40,864 nt of DNA from CAYZPW01 sp964480475 (lineage in GTDB: Bacteria; B130-G9): positions 1-40,864 of the forward strand of contig CAYZPW010000024.1 of the NCBI GenBank assembly GCA_964480475.1. Reading direction: 5' to 3'. A program made the position numbers and the translations under genes. Numbering within the stretch: the first letter of the stretch is position 1; the number at the start of each line of letters is the position of its first letter. Below are positions 23,372 through 30,424 of the stretch, piece by piece. The notes beneath the pieces were generated by a model. That model ran no database searches and had not been told where the DNA came from. It saw only the letters and a program-made list of their open reading frames with translations.

Positions 23372-25300
23372 CTAGTCAACTTCCTCGTATTCGGCATCGA
23401 CAACGTCCTCATCGGTCTTGCCGCTTGGGCCCTCCTGCGACGCGGCTTGCTCGCTTTCCGCACCGCCGGCCTGCTGCTGAGCTTGCTGCTGTTGCTCAGC
23501 TGTCGCAGATTTATACATCTCCTCCGCGATCTTGTGCGAGACCTGCGTTATCTCCTCGATTGAGGCCTTGATCCGGTCAGCATCCTCGAGCTCCAGGGCC
23601 TTCTTGCCCGTCTCAATCGCATTCTCAGCCGCATTGACGTCCGCAATCGGTATCTTCTCCTTGTTGTCCTTGATCGTCCGCTCGGCCTGGAAGATAAGCC
23701 CATCCAGCTGGTTTCTGAGGTCAACCGTCTCTCGCTTCTGCTTGTCCTCGTCCGCATGTGATTCGGCGTCTCTAACCATCTTCTTGATCTCGCCCTCGTC
23801 TAGGCCGCTCGAAGAGGTAATCGTGATCTGTTGCTGCTTACCTGTGCCCATGTCCTTGGCTGAGACGTTCACGATGCCGTTGGCGTCGATGTCGAAAGTA
23901 ACCTCGATCTGCGGGATGCCGCGAGGCGCCGGCGGAATGCCAACGAGCTGGAACTTACCCAGCGTTCTGTTGTCGATCGCCATCGGACGTTCGCCCTGAA
24001 GGACGTGTATCTCCACTGTCGTCTGATTGTCCTGAGCCGTAGAGAATATCTGGCTCTTCTTCGTCGGAATCGTCGTGTTGCGCTCGATCAGAAATGTGCT
24101 CACGTTGCCAAGCGTTTCTATGCCAAGCGAAAGAGGCGTAACGTCGAGAAGGAGCACGTCTTTGACGTCCCCCGACAACACGCCGCCCTGGATAGCCGCG
24201 CCGACGGCGACAACCTCGTCTGGATTGACGCCCTTGTGAGGCTCCCTGCCGAACTGCTGCTTGACCATCTCTTGGACCTTCGGGATGCGCGTCGAGCCAC
24301 CGACCAAGACGACCTCGTCGATCTCGTTGGGCGAAAGTCCTGCATCCGCGAGCGCCTTCTTGCACGGCTCAGTCGTCCTCTCTAGAAGGTCGTGGACCAG
24401 GCTCTCGAACTTCGCCCGCGAGAGCTTGATATTCAGGTGCTTTGGGCCGCTCTGATCCGCGGTTATGAACGGCAGGTTGATGTCCGTCTCGGTAACAGTA
24501 GAGAGCTCCATCTTGGCCTTCTCCGACGCCTCCTTTAACCGCTGAAGCGCCGACTGATCCGTCGAAAGGTCGATGCCCTGGTCCTTCTTAAACTCTGCCG
24601 CGAGCCAATCGATTATCCGCTGGTCGAGGTTATCGCCGCCGAGGTGCGTGTCGCCGTTGGTCGCTTTGACCTCAACCACTCCCTCACCCACCTCGAGGAT
24701 TGAGATGTCGAACGTGCCGCCACCGAAGTCATAGACAGCAATCGTCTGGTCCTTCTTCTTGTCCAGGCCATACGCAAGAGCCGCCGCGGTTGGCTCATTG
24801 ATGATCCGCTTCACGTCCAACCCAGCGATGCGGCCCGCGTCCTTCGTCGCCTGACGCTGGCTATCGTTGAAATACGCGGGCACTGTAACGACCGCCTCAG
24901 TTACCTTCTCGCCCAGATAGTCCTCTGCGGACTGCTTCATCTTCTGCAAAATCATCGCCGATATCTCCGGCGGTGAGTATTTCTTGCCCCTCGCGACGAT
25001 ACGGACATCCTGGTTTGGCCCCGCAGAGACCTTATACGGAACCATCGTCATCTCCTCCGAGACCTCGCCTATCCGGCGGCCCATGAAACGCTTGATCGAA
25101 TAGACCGTATTCTCGGGGTTTGTTACCGCCTGACGTTTTGCGATCTGACCGACGAGGCGCTCGCCCTTCTCCGTGAACGCTACCACCGACGGGGTCGTTC
25201 TGCCGCCCTCTGCGCTTGCGATAACGACCGGCTCGCCGCCCTCCATGACCGCTACGACGCTGTTCGTCGTCCCCAGGTCAATGCCAATAGTCTTTCCCAT
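23372..25300 (-). CDS. dnaK: DnaK chaperone (Hsp70), housekeeping copy
   Basis: A 642-residue canonical DnaK. Phosphate-1 loop IGIDLGTTNSVVAVM, INEPTAAALAYGLDKK, DFGGGTFDIS, the linker DVLLLDVTPLSLGIET, substrate-binding beta domain with NTTIPTKKSQIFSTA and QVEVTFDIDANGIVNVSAKD, helical lid, a Gln-rich stretch and the acidic tail ending EEVD. ATG at 25300 follows AGGAGG. First gene of dnaK-dnaJ-hspR, under a sigma70-type promoter with an HspR operator. A second, divergent DnaK is encoded at 32312-34093. Confidence 0.98.
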   Translation of the reverse strand: MGKTIGIDLGTTNSVVAVMEGGEPVVIASAEGGRTTPSVVAFTEKGERLVGQIAKRQAVTNPENTVYSIKRFMGRRIGEVSEEMTMVPYKVSAGPNQDVRIVARGKKYSPPEISAMILQKMKQSAEDYLGEKVTEAVVTVPAYFNDSQRQATKDAGRIAGLDVKRIINEPTAAALAYGLDKKKDQTIAVYDFGGGTFDISILEVGEGVVEVKATNGDTHLGGDNLDQRIIDWLAAEFKKDQGIDLSTDQSALQRLKEASEKAKMELSTVTETDINLPFITADQSGPKHLNIKLSRAKFESLVHDLLERTTEPCKKALADAGLSPNEIDEVVLVGGSTRIPKVQEMVKQQFGREPHKGVNPDEVVAVGAAIQGGVLSGDVKDVLLLDVTPLSLGIETLGNVSTFLIERNTTIPTKKSQIFSTAQDNQTTVEIHVLQGERPMAIDNRTLGKFQLVGIPPAPRGIPQIEVTFDIDANGIVNVSAKDMGTGKQQQITITSSSGLDEGEIKKMVRDAESHADEDKQKRETVDLRNQLDGLIFQAERTIKDNKEKIPIADVNAAENAIETGKKALELEDADRIKASIEEITQVSHKIAEEMYKSATAEQQQQAQQQAGGAESEQAASQEGPSGKTDEDVVDAEYEEVD

Positions 25301-25323
25301 GCTGTTTCTGCCTCCTACTTTTC

Positions 25324-25351
25324 AGTGCATTAGTTCACATGTTAGTGCATT
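25324..25351 (-). repeat. Direct repeats in the dnaK leader
   Basis: AGTGCATT occurs at 25324-25331 and 25344-25351 (plus-strand reading), 20 bases apart, i.e. about two helical turns, within the 5' leader of dnaK. No known operator matches. Confidence 0.4.
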
Positions 25352-25383
25352 CGTATAACATTCTGTAATCACAATCTACCTCA

Positions 25384-25413
25384 ACTATAAAACCTGAGTC
25401 ACATTTTGTCAAG
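25384..25413 (-). promoter_or_regulatory. dnaK promoter with HAIR-like HspR operator
   Basis: On the minus strand TTGACA (25412-25407), a 17-base spacer and TATAGT (25389-25384) form a near-consensus sigma70 promoter. Overlapping it, CTTGACA-N7-ACTCAGG (25413-25393) matches the HAIR consensus CTTGAGT-N7-ACTCAAG at 11 of 14 positions with the right spacing, covering the -35 and spacer. Bound HspR would exclude RNA polymerase. Confidence 0.72.
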
Positions 25414-25419
25414 TTTTCT

Positions 25420-25467
25420 GCTGAGAGTTTCCGCAATGCGGCAACGGGAGAAAAGGAAAAAAGGAAA
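25420..25467 (-). repeat. Dispersed polypyrimidine-hairpin repeat, copy 2
   Basis: On the minus strand a pyrimidine tract, then GTTGCCGC-ATT-GCGGAAAC and CTCTCAGC, matching copy 1 at 11140-11186. It lies just upstream of the dnaK promoter and runs into the N gap, suggesting that the repeat itself broke the assembly. Confidence 0.75.
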
Positions 25468-25567
25468 NNNNNNNNNNNNNNNNNNNNNNNNNNNNNNNNN
25501 NNNNNNNNNNNNNNNNNNNNNNNNNNNNNNNNNNNNNNNNNNNNNNNNNNNNNNNNNNNNNNNNNNN
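25468..25567. other. Assembly gap (100 N)
   Basis: Exactly 100 N, the conventional placeholder for a gap of unknown size. Repeats abut both sides. Confidence 0.99.
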
Positions 25568-25584
25568 CGGCTATCATGTCCTAA

Positions 25585-25708
25585 CCCCCGAATTCATTCG
25601 GGGGATTGAGGGGCGACACATCTCCCCTCCCTCCTCCTCAGATGAGGCTTCCGGAGAGGAGGAGGGGGGCGCCTCGGCGTCCTCAGACCACCCGGCTGAA
25701 GTCGGGTG
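25585..25708. repeat. Paired-hairpin (PATE/IS200-end-like) element
   Basis: Two 20-bp hairpins in opposite orientation: CCCCCGAATTCATTCGGGGG at 25585-25604 and, on the minus strand, CACCCGACTTCAGCCGGGTG at 25708-25689. They share the TTCA loop and change in paired fashion. Between them CCCTCCTCCTC (25629-25639) pairs perfectly with GAGGAGGAGGG (25656-25666). The layout resembles non-autonomous palindrome-ended elements derived from IS200/IS605, but no transposase is present. Confidence 0.65.
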
Positions 25709-25837
25709 TTAATATAATGAGAGCTATCTAAAGCAGTATGCCACAACATGGCGATCTGGAAAGATAAGCCTCCGGTCATCTCTCTCGCTCGCCTCGTCTC
25801 CCGCAGATACCCAGCCGAGTCTATGTCCATCGATGAC

Positions 25838-25867
25838 TTGATTCAGCGACCGTCCGTCCACTATAAT
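25838..25867 (+). promoter_or_regulatory. Possible promoter for the GspG-like gene
   Basis: TTGATT (25838-25843), 18-base spacer, perfect TATAAT (25862-25867), 45 bases before the GTG at 25912. Confidence 0.5.
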
Positions 25868-25876
25868 CAGGCGTGA

Positions 25877-25896
25877 TCCGCAGATTACACAGATTA
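25877..25896 (+). repeat. CAGATT repeat, solitary copy
   Basis: TCCGCAGATTACACAGATTA matches the ends of the 21371-21605 element. It lies in the leader of the GspG-like gene, next to its GGGAGGG ribosome site. Confidence 0.7.
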
Positions 25897-25911
25897 GGGA
25901 GGGAAAGAACC

Positions 25912-26742
25912 GTGGGTGAGAAGGACACCGAACGAAAAGGCCGACGCTTCTGGTCGCTGGACATCCTCTGGCTTGTGCCGTGGGCATATCTCTGTCTAGC
26001 CTTGTATCCAGTAGTCAGGGAGAATCTGCCCCTATATAGCCTCTGCCAATCCGAGACTGAGCGCTGGCTAACACACATCGGCCGGGGTTTCCTTCTGGCA
26101 ATTCCGCTCGTTGCGCTATTCCTGCCCGTTTCCCTATACAGGCATTTGATGAGAAAAGGCCGGCGACGCGCGTGGCGATTGTTGGGGCTCATAGCGATTT
26201 TCTTCTGCCTGCTCCACTTTTCTTGGCCGACATATATGGACGAGAGCAACGAGTTCCGCGCGTCCTGGGACTGCCGGAGCTTTTCAACGGCGATCTTGCT
26301 ATTCCACAAGGATACCGGCGAGTGGCCTTACTACTGCTCGCCGTTCGACGATCCCGACCGTGAGCCTTGCATCGATTACCTCTATGGTAACATGGGGGAC
26401 ATGCCCGACCTCTACGAGCCGGCCTGGGAGACTTGGGGCACGGTCAGCGATGATATGTTCTTCCATCTTGTAGAGAATGGACGGGAACGACCCTATTACC
26501 TCCCCAAAGGGACGGAAGCCACAACGGCCAGCGCAACGCGAGGCTGGAAGGAGCCATATTTGCCATACGTGACGGACGATCCATGGTGGAATAAGTATCT
26601 CGTCTCGGTTGGTGCGTTTGAGGGCGGAAGGCTGAAGGGCAGCTATGTCTGGTGCATCAGCGCCGGCGCAAATCGGTGCCTTGAGACGCCGACGACGGCA
26701 CGGGAGACGCAGGGCGACGACATCGGCTACCGAACGAAGTGA
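25912..26742 (+). CDS. Membrane protein with GspG-like (pseudopilin) C-terminal domain
   Basis: A 276-residue protein. Hydrophobic segments occur at roughly 18-35 (LDILWLVPWAYLCLALYP), 58-75 (FLLAIPLVALFLPVSLY) and 88-103 (LLGLIAIFFCLLHF). The C-terminal part follows the type II secretion GspG pattern: STAILLFHKDTGEWPYY, then WKEPYLPYVTDDPWW and NKYLVSVG, then VWCISAGANRCLETPT and GDDIGY. There is no prepilin-peptidase cleavage motif; the pseudopilin-like domain is carried on a multi-pass membrane anchor instead. GTG at 25912 follows GGGAGGG; the GTG at 25873 is in a repeat. The function is unknown. Isolated gene, convergent with the long minus-strand operon. Confidence 0.7.
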   Translation: MGEKDTERKGRRFWSLDILWLVPWAYLCLALYPVVRENLPLYSLCQSETERWLTHIGRGFLLAIPLVALFLPVSLYRHLMRKGRRRAWRLLGLIAIFFCLLHFSWPTYMDESNEFRASWDCRSFSTAILLFHKDTGEWPYYCSPFDDPDREPCIDYLYGNMGDMPDLYEPAWETWGTVSDDMFFHLVENGRERPYYLPKGTEATTASATRGWKEPYLPYVTDDPWWNKYLVSVGAFEGGRLKGSYVWCISAGANRCLETPTTARETQGDDIGYRTK

Positions 26743-26773
26743 GGGGCGTTGGTCCCTCCAGGATGGCATTCCA

Positions 26774-26820
26774 ATGCCCCTAAGGGGCATAACACGAGTA
26801 GCCGTAGGTGAAACCTACGG
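26774..26820 (+). repeat. Two-hairpin unit A (47 nt)
   Basis: Hairpin ATGCCCCT-A-AGGGGCAT (26774-26790), linker AACACGAGTAG (26791-26801), hairpin CCGTAGG-TGAAA-CCTACGG (26802-26820). Unit B at 26921-26967 has the same 17+11+19 architecture on the other strand. Confidence 0.85.
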
Positions 26821-26847
26821 ATTGAAACGGAGAAGAATCTAATAGAG

Positions 26848-26894
26848 CCCAAAGGCCTCGGGCAATCTCACAGAGATTGCCCGAGGCCTTTGGG
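26848..26894. terminator. Perfect 22-bp hairpin between convergent genes
   Basis: The arm 26848-26869 (starting CCCAAAGGCCTCGGGC) is perfectly complementary to 26873-26894, with the 3-base loop ACA. It lies between the plus-strand gene ending at 26742 and the minus-strand operon ending at 27021, so a bidirectional terminator is plausible. Neither side has a T-tract, so it may instead be an mRNA 3'-end stabiliser or part of the surrounding symmetric element. Confidence 0.6.
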
Positions 26895-26920
26895 GTGAGG
26901 GTTGTGGGCTGGCACGGATT

Positions 26921-26967
26921 CCCCACGTTGCACGTGGGGCTACCCATGTTGCTTCCCTTCAGGAAGC
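26921..26967 (-). repeat. Two-hairpin unit B (47 nt, opposite orientation)
   Basis: Read on the minus strand: hairpin GCTTCC-TGAAG-GGAAGC (26967-26951), linker AACATGGGTAG (26950-26940), hairpin CCCCACG-TGCAA-CGTGGGG (26939-26921). Stem sequences differ from unit A but pairing, lengths, linker and the TGNAA loop are kept. Confidence 0.85.
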
Positions 26968-27020
26968 CAAAGGATCAGTCCCGTCAATGAACACAAACGT
27001 AAGTCAACCGAATCCGGGCG

Positions 27021-28994
27021 TCAGTCCTTGAGCAGAGCCTCGGACTGCTCCAGGTGCTCGATGGCGAATTGGCAGGCGAAGGCCGTCGCTTGCGCCTCAA
27101 GCCTGAGCTTATCATCCCCAGCCTCGTCCCGATTGCGGAGCTTATACCAATCGATGAGCGGGCCTATTGTCTCGCAGACCTGGCCTTCTGCACGCTGGTT
27201 TTGCAGCCATTTCATATCCTCTTTTGCGGAGCCGTTCGAGGCGATCGATTCTGTCTGAGTGAGCACCTTCTCCAGCTCCCGTCTGATTGAGGTGAGCTTG
27301 CTTGCCGCGGTCTTCAGCTCTTGTTCACCTCTCTTGGCAAGCTTCGAGCGNNNNNNNNNNNNNNNNNNNNNNNNNNNNNNNNNNNNNNNNNNNNNNNNNN
27401 NNNNNNNNNNNNNNNNNNNNNNNNNNNNNNNNNNNNNNNNNNNNNNNNNNTCGGTGAGAATGCCCGCCTCGGAGGCGTTGATGCACTTGGCCTTCGTGCG
27501 CTTGATCTCAAGCGTGAACCATGTCAGCCAGCCCTGCATCCCGTCGGACATCTCCGTTGGTCGGCCGTGCATGTCCAGAAGCGGCTGCTTGCCGGCGAGG
27601 TCGCTGGTTCTAATCATCAATTCGCTGGCCTTTTTGGCGTCCGTCAGCGTGTCCATCGTCGCGTAGGTCGAAAGGTGAGAGAGCATGTCGTTCGAGATCA
27701 TCGTGCCCCCGGCGTATGCGCGGCCGTATGAGTAAGAAAAGTCCTGGCCGACGAAGATGATCGGGTCGCAGGCCATCTCCCGTGCGAGGTCGAAGCCCAA
27801 GACCGCAACCGTGGAGCCCGTGCCCATCGTGCCGAGTCGCTCGAAATAAGGCACTAGCGGCTTCCACAGCCTGTTGTTGAGGTCATTGCCCAGAAAAACG
27901 CGGTCGGAGAAGAGGTCCATCACCTCGGGAGGCAGTCGCGTAACACCGACGAGGCACACGTCAGAGAGGTCGAGGCCTGAGAAATGGCGATACGTGATCG
28001 GCTGAGCGTCAATCGCCTGGACGAAGTCTGGTCTTATTCCGCGGGCGAGCAGCGGTCGCAGGCACGTGTCGGCGGACAGGATGACGGCCTTGCCCACGGC
28101 TCTTCGCAGAAGGTCGATGTTCTTGTCGAGTGATGGGCCAGCAGAGACGAGAATCGCCGGTTTTCCGGCGAACTGATTGAAGAGGCTCACAACGCCTGGG
28201 CTCTGGACTATCTTGGGCATATTGAGAAGGTTGTGCTTGAGCCAGAGCCTCGAGAAGAAGCGAACCGTGTTTACGTTGATCTGGACGATCTTGAGGACCT
28301 TGTGAAGGTTGTCCAAGACCTCCTTATAGCTCGGGAACAGCGAGGCGGACGGAGGATGTATCACGACCTTTATGTTGTGATATTTGAACGTTTTGAAATC
28401 GTCCTGAAGGGCGGGCATGATCTCGTGGAGGTCCGTGCCGACGAATACCTTGATGTCCGGACGCGAGATGACCGGGCTAAGATCGAAGACGTGCATGGCG
28501 GCCCGGAAGATGTCGGCGCTCTGCTCGATGATGAAGACCTTGCAGCTCGACGGGACGCGCCTCATCGCTTCAAGGACGTGATAGCCCAGCCCAAAGCCGA
28601 CGATAATCAGATACTCCGCCTCGTCGAGCTTGACCGTCTCGACGTGCTTGATCGCCTCGGCAAGCGGGTCCCTGTCGGAGTGCATCGATAGGGATTTGCC
28701 GTCCTGCGTCTTGACCGCGAGCGTCGGTTGTCCGCTCTCCGCCTGACGAATGTTGAGCTCCAGGGTCTGGGGCGTTTCTGAGAGCCGGTCGAACAGCCAT
28801 TTCCGGCTGCGCTTTATGCGTTCCATATTCTTGGCGTACGCTGAACTAGGTGTCTGCTCGACACCTTTAGGGGCAGTCTCTGGGAGAGATTTGCGAGGCT
28901 GAGATTGAGAGCCGATGATTCTCTTCGCTTTTTCCTGGGGCGATTCTGCCCGCCGGGTCGGCCCCGATTTCTGCTTCGACTTCTTACGGCTCAT
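27021..28994 (-). CDS. DUF115 / MptE-Maf-like family protein, interrupted by an assembly gap
   Basis: About 657 residues as scaffolded, with 100 N at 27351-27450. The family includes motility-associated (Maf) proteins that transfer nonulosonic acids to flagellin, and the Rossmann-like domain of archaeal MptE. Visible: YLIIVGFGLGYHVLEAM (nucleotide-binding-like), AILVSAGPSLDKNIDLLR, ILSADTCLRPLLARGIRPDF, and IIFVGQDFSYSYGRAYAGG, all characteristic. The N-terminus is basic and low complexity; the C-terminus after the gap is helical. ATG at 28994 overlaps the stop of the NtrC-type regulator by 11 bases. Last gene of the eight-gene operon. Substrate is unknown; the PseG-like gene downstream of the window's other end supports a nonulosonic-acid link. 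Confidence 0.85.
   Translation of the reverse strand: MSRKKSKQKSGPTRRAESPQEKAKRIIGSQSQPRKSLPETAPKGVEQTPSSAYAKNMERIKRSRKWLFDRLSETPQTLELNIRQAESGQPTLAVKTQDGKSLSMHSDRDPLAEAIKHVETVKLDEAEYLIIVGFGLGYHVLEAMRRVPSSCKVFIIEQSADIFRAAMHVFDLSPVISRPDIKVFVGTDLHEIMPALQDDFKTFKYHNIKVVIHPPSASLFPSYKEVLDNLHKVLKIVQINVNTVRFFSRLWLKHNLLNMPKIVQSPGVVSLFNQFAGKPAILVSAGPSLDKNIDLLRRAVGKAVILSADTCLRPLLARGIRPDFVQAIDAQPITYRHFSGLDLSDVCLVGVTRLPPEVMDLFSDRVFLGNDLNNRLWKPLVPYFERLGTMGTGSTVAVLGFDLAREMACDPIIFVGQDFSYSYGRAYAGGTMISNDMLSHLSTYATMDTLTDAKKASELMIRTSDLAGKQPLLDMHGRPTEMSDGMQGWLTWFTLEIKRTKAKCINASEAGILTXXXXXXXXXXXXXXXXXXXXXXXXXXXXXXXXXXRSKLAKRGEQELKTAASKLTSIRRELEKVLTQTESIASNGSAKEDMKWLQNQRAEGQVCETIGPLIDWYKLRNRDEAGDDKLRLEAQATAFACQFAIEHLEQSEALLKD
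27351..27450. other. Assembly gap (100 N) inside the DUF115 gene
   Basis: Placeholder gap. Frames on both sides happen to agree across exactly 100 N, but the true length, and so residue numbers beyond it, are unknown. Confidence 0.99.
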
Positions 28995-30399
28995 CTTTGT
29001 CGTCCTCGGCGGCGTCTTCGGCCCGATAAAGGTGCAGCTTGTTGCGAAGGGTCCGAACCGTTATCCCCAGCAGTTCCGCAGCCTTCGTCCTGTTGTTATC
29101 GGTTTTCTCGAGCGTGGCGAATATCAGCTTCCGCTCCATCTTGGCCAGCGAGGCGCCCACCTCAACCTGGACTATGTCCTTGACCAATGGTTCCAGCCCG
29201 TCGGCAACGTCTGAAGCCGGCATTCGCTTCCTCCTGTCGTCCCAGATGAGGTCGTAAATCTCAATGCGGTCGCCCATGGCGAGGGCAACGCCGCGTTGGA
29301 TGGCGTTTTCCAGCTCCCGAACGTTGCCGGGCCAATCGTAGTCGAGAACGAACGATGCAGCCTCCTCAGAGAGGTATTTAGTCGGCTTGCCAATTTCTTG
29401 AGAGTGCTTCTGGCAGAAGTAACTGGCCAGCGTGATTATATCTTCTTTTCGGTCCCGCAGCGGCAGCAAATCCAGCGGCACGACGTTGATCCGGTAGAAG
29501 AGGTCCTCCCGGAACGTACCCTCCTTGACCCTCTGGGCCAGATTGCAGTTGGTCGTTACTATGACCCTTGTGTCGATAGGAATTGGGAAGCGCCCACCAA
29601 CTCGATCGACCTCGCGCTCTTGGAGCACCCTCAGCAGTTTGGCCTGAAGGGCAATTGACATCTCGCCTATCTCGTCAAGTAGAACCGTGCCGCCTGACGC
29701 CAGCTCGAATTTGCCCTGTCTAGAACTGCTGGCGCCCGTGAATGCACCCTTCTCGTAGCCAAAGAGCTCGCTTTCGAGCAAGTTGTCCGGGACCGCGGCG
29801 CAGTTGACAGCGACAAAGGGATTCTTGGCCCTCCGACTTTCTTGATGGACCAGCCTCGCGACGAGTTCTTTTCCTGTACCTGACTCGCCGGTGATAAGCA
29901 CGGTCAGCTCGCTCAAGGCAACTCGTTTGGCGAGGTAGAGTATCTCTTTTAGGGCAGGACTACTGGTTACGATCTCACGCACCTCCTGCCGCCGCGACGC
30001 GAAAACCTGGTGCGTCTCTGGAGTCCCGTCGGAGAAGGGTTCCCCAAATGCTCTCGAAAGCACCGCTTCCAGGTCCTCCATAGCGAACGGCTTTCTCAAG
30101 AAATCCAGAGCGCCCATCTTCATGGCCGCCACCGCCGCATCGATCGTGCCGTAGGCCGTGATCAGGACGACGCTCGGTGCGAGGTTATCCTTGCGGACGC
30201 GCTCAAGCAGCTCAAGCCCACTGAGGCCAGGCATCTTCATGTCGGTAATGATCATGCCGTAGTTTTGCTTTTGAGCCTCTTCGAGCGCCCTTTTGCCGTC
30301 GGACACGAGGGTCGTGTCGTATCCTGATTTCTTCAGAGCGACGCGAAGCGCGTTTCGCATCTGTGGCTCGTCGTCGGCGATCAGGATTTTGGGCGGCAT
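28984..30399 (-). CDS. NtrC-family sigma54-dependent response regulator
   Basis: A 471-residue activator. Receiver domain 1-120 with D9/D10, phosphoacceptor D53 (IITDMKMPG), T81 and K103. AAA+ domain with Walker A GESGTGKE (171-178), the sigma54-contacting GAFTGA (218-223), Walker B GGTVLLDEIGEM and the R-finger region FREDLFYR. A Fis-type helix-turn-helix (TKAAELLGITVRTLRNKL) ends the protein. It starts 26 bases after the kinase gene that very likely phosphorylates it. Target promoters would be sigma54 type; I found no convincing one in the window. Confidence 0.97.
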   Translation of the reverse strand: MPPKILIADDEPQMRNALRVALKKSGYDTTLVSDGKRALEEAQKQNYGMIITDMKMPGLSGLELLERVRKDNLAPSVVLITAYGTIDAAVAAMKMGALDFLRKPFAMEDLEAVLSRAFGEPFSDGTPETHQVFASRRQEVREIVTSSPALKEILYLAKRVALSELTVLITGESGTGKELVARLVHQESRRAKNPFVAVNCAAVPDNLLESELFGYEKGAFTGASSSRQGKFELASGGTVLLDEIGEMSIALQAKLLRVLQEREVDRVGGRFPIPIDTRVIVTTNCNLAQRVKEGTFREDLFYRINVVPLDLLPLRDRKEDIITLASYFCQKHSQEIGKPTKYLSEEAASFVLDYDWPGNVRELENAIQRGVALAMGDRIEIYDLIWDDRRKRMPASDVADGLEPLVKDIVQVEVGASLAKMERKLIFATLEKTDNNRTKAAELLGITVRTLRNKLHLYRAEDAAEDDKDEP

Positions 30400-30424
30400 A
30401 GCAATTGTATTGAAAGGGTATATT

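Noticed and set aside
24005..24365. Long frames opposite dnaK
   Set aside because: Shadow frames of a highly expressed, codon-biased gene.
26848..26894. 22-bp hairpin as an ordinary rho-independent terminator
   Set aside because: There is no T-tract on either side. It is kept as a possible bidirectional terminator, but the symmetric context suggests something else.
26900..26935. TGGCAC...TTGC at 26910 as a sigma54 promoter
   Set aside because: The spacing between the two elements is 12 rather than 5 bases and the sequence belongs to hairpin unit B.
27351..27450. DUF115 gene as a pseudogene
   Set aside because: The interruption is an assembly gap; both flanks stay coding in compatible frames.
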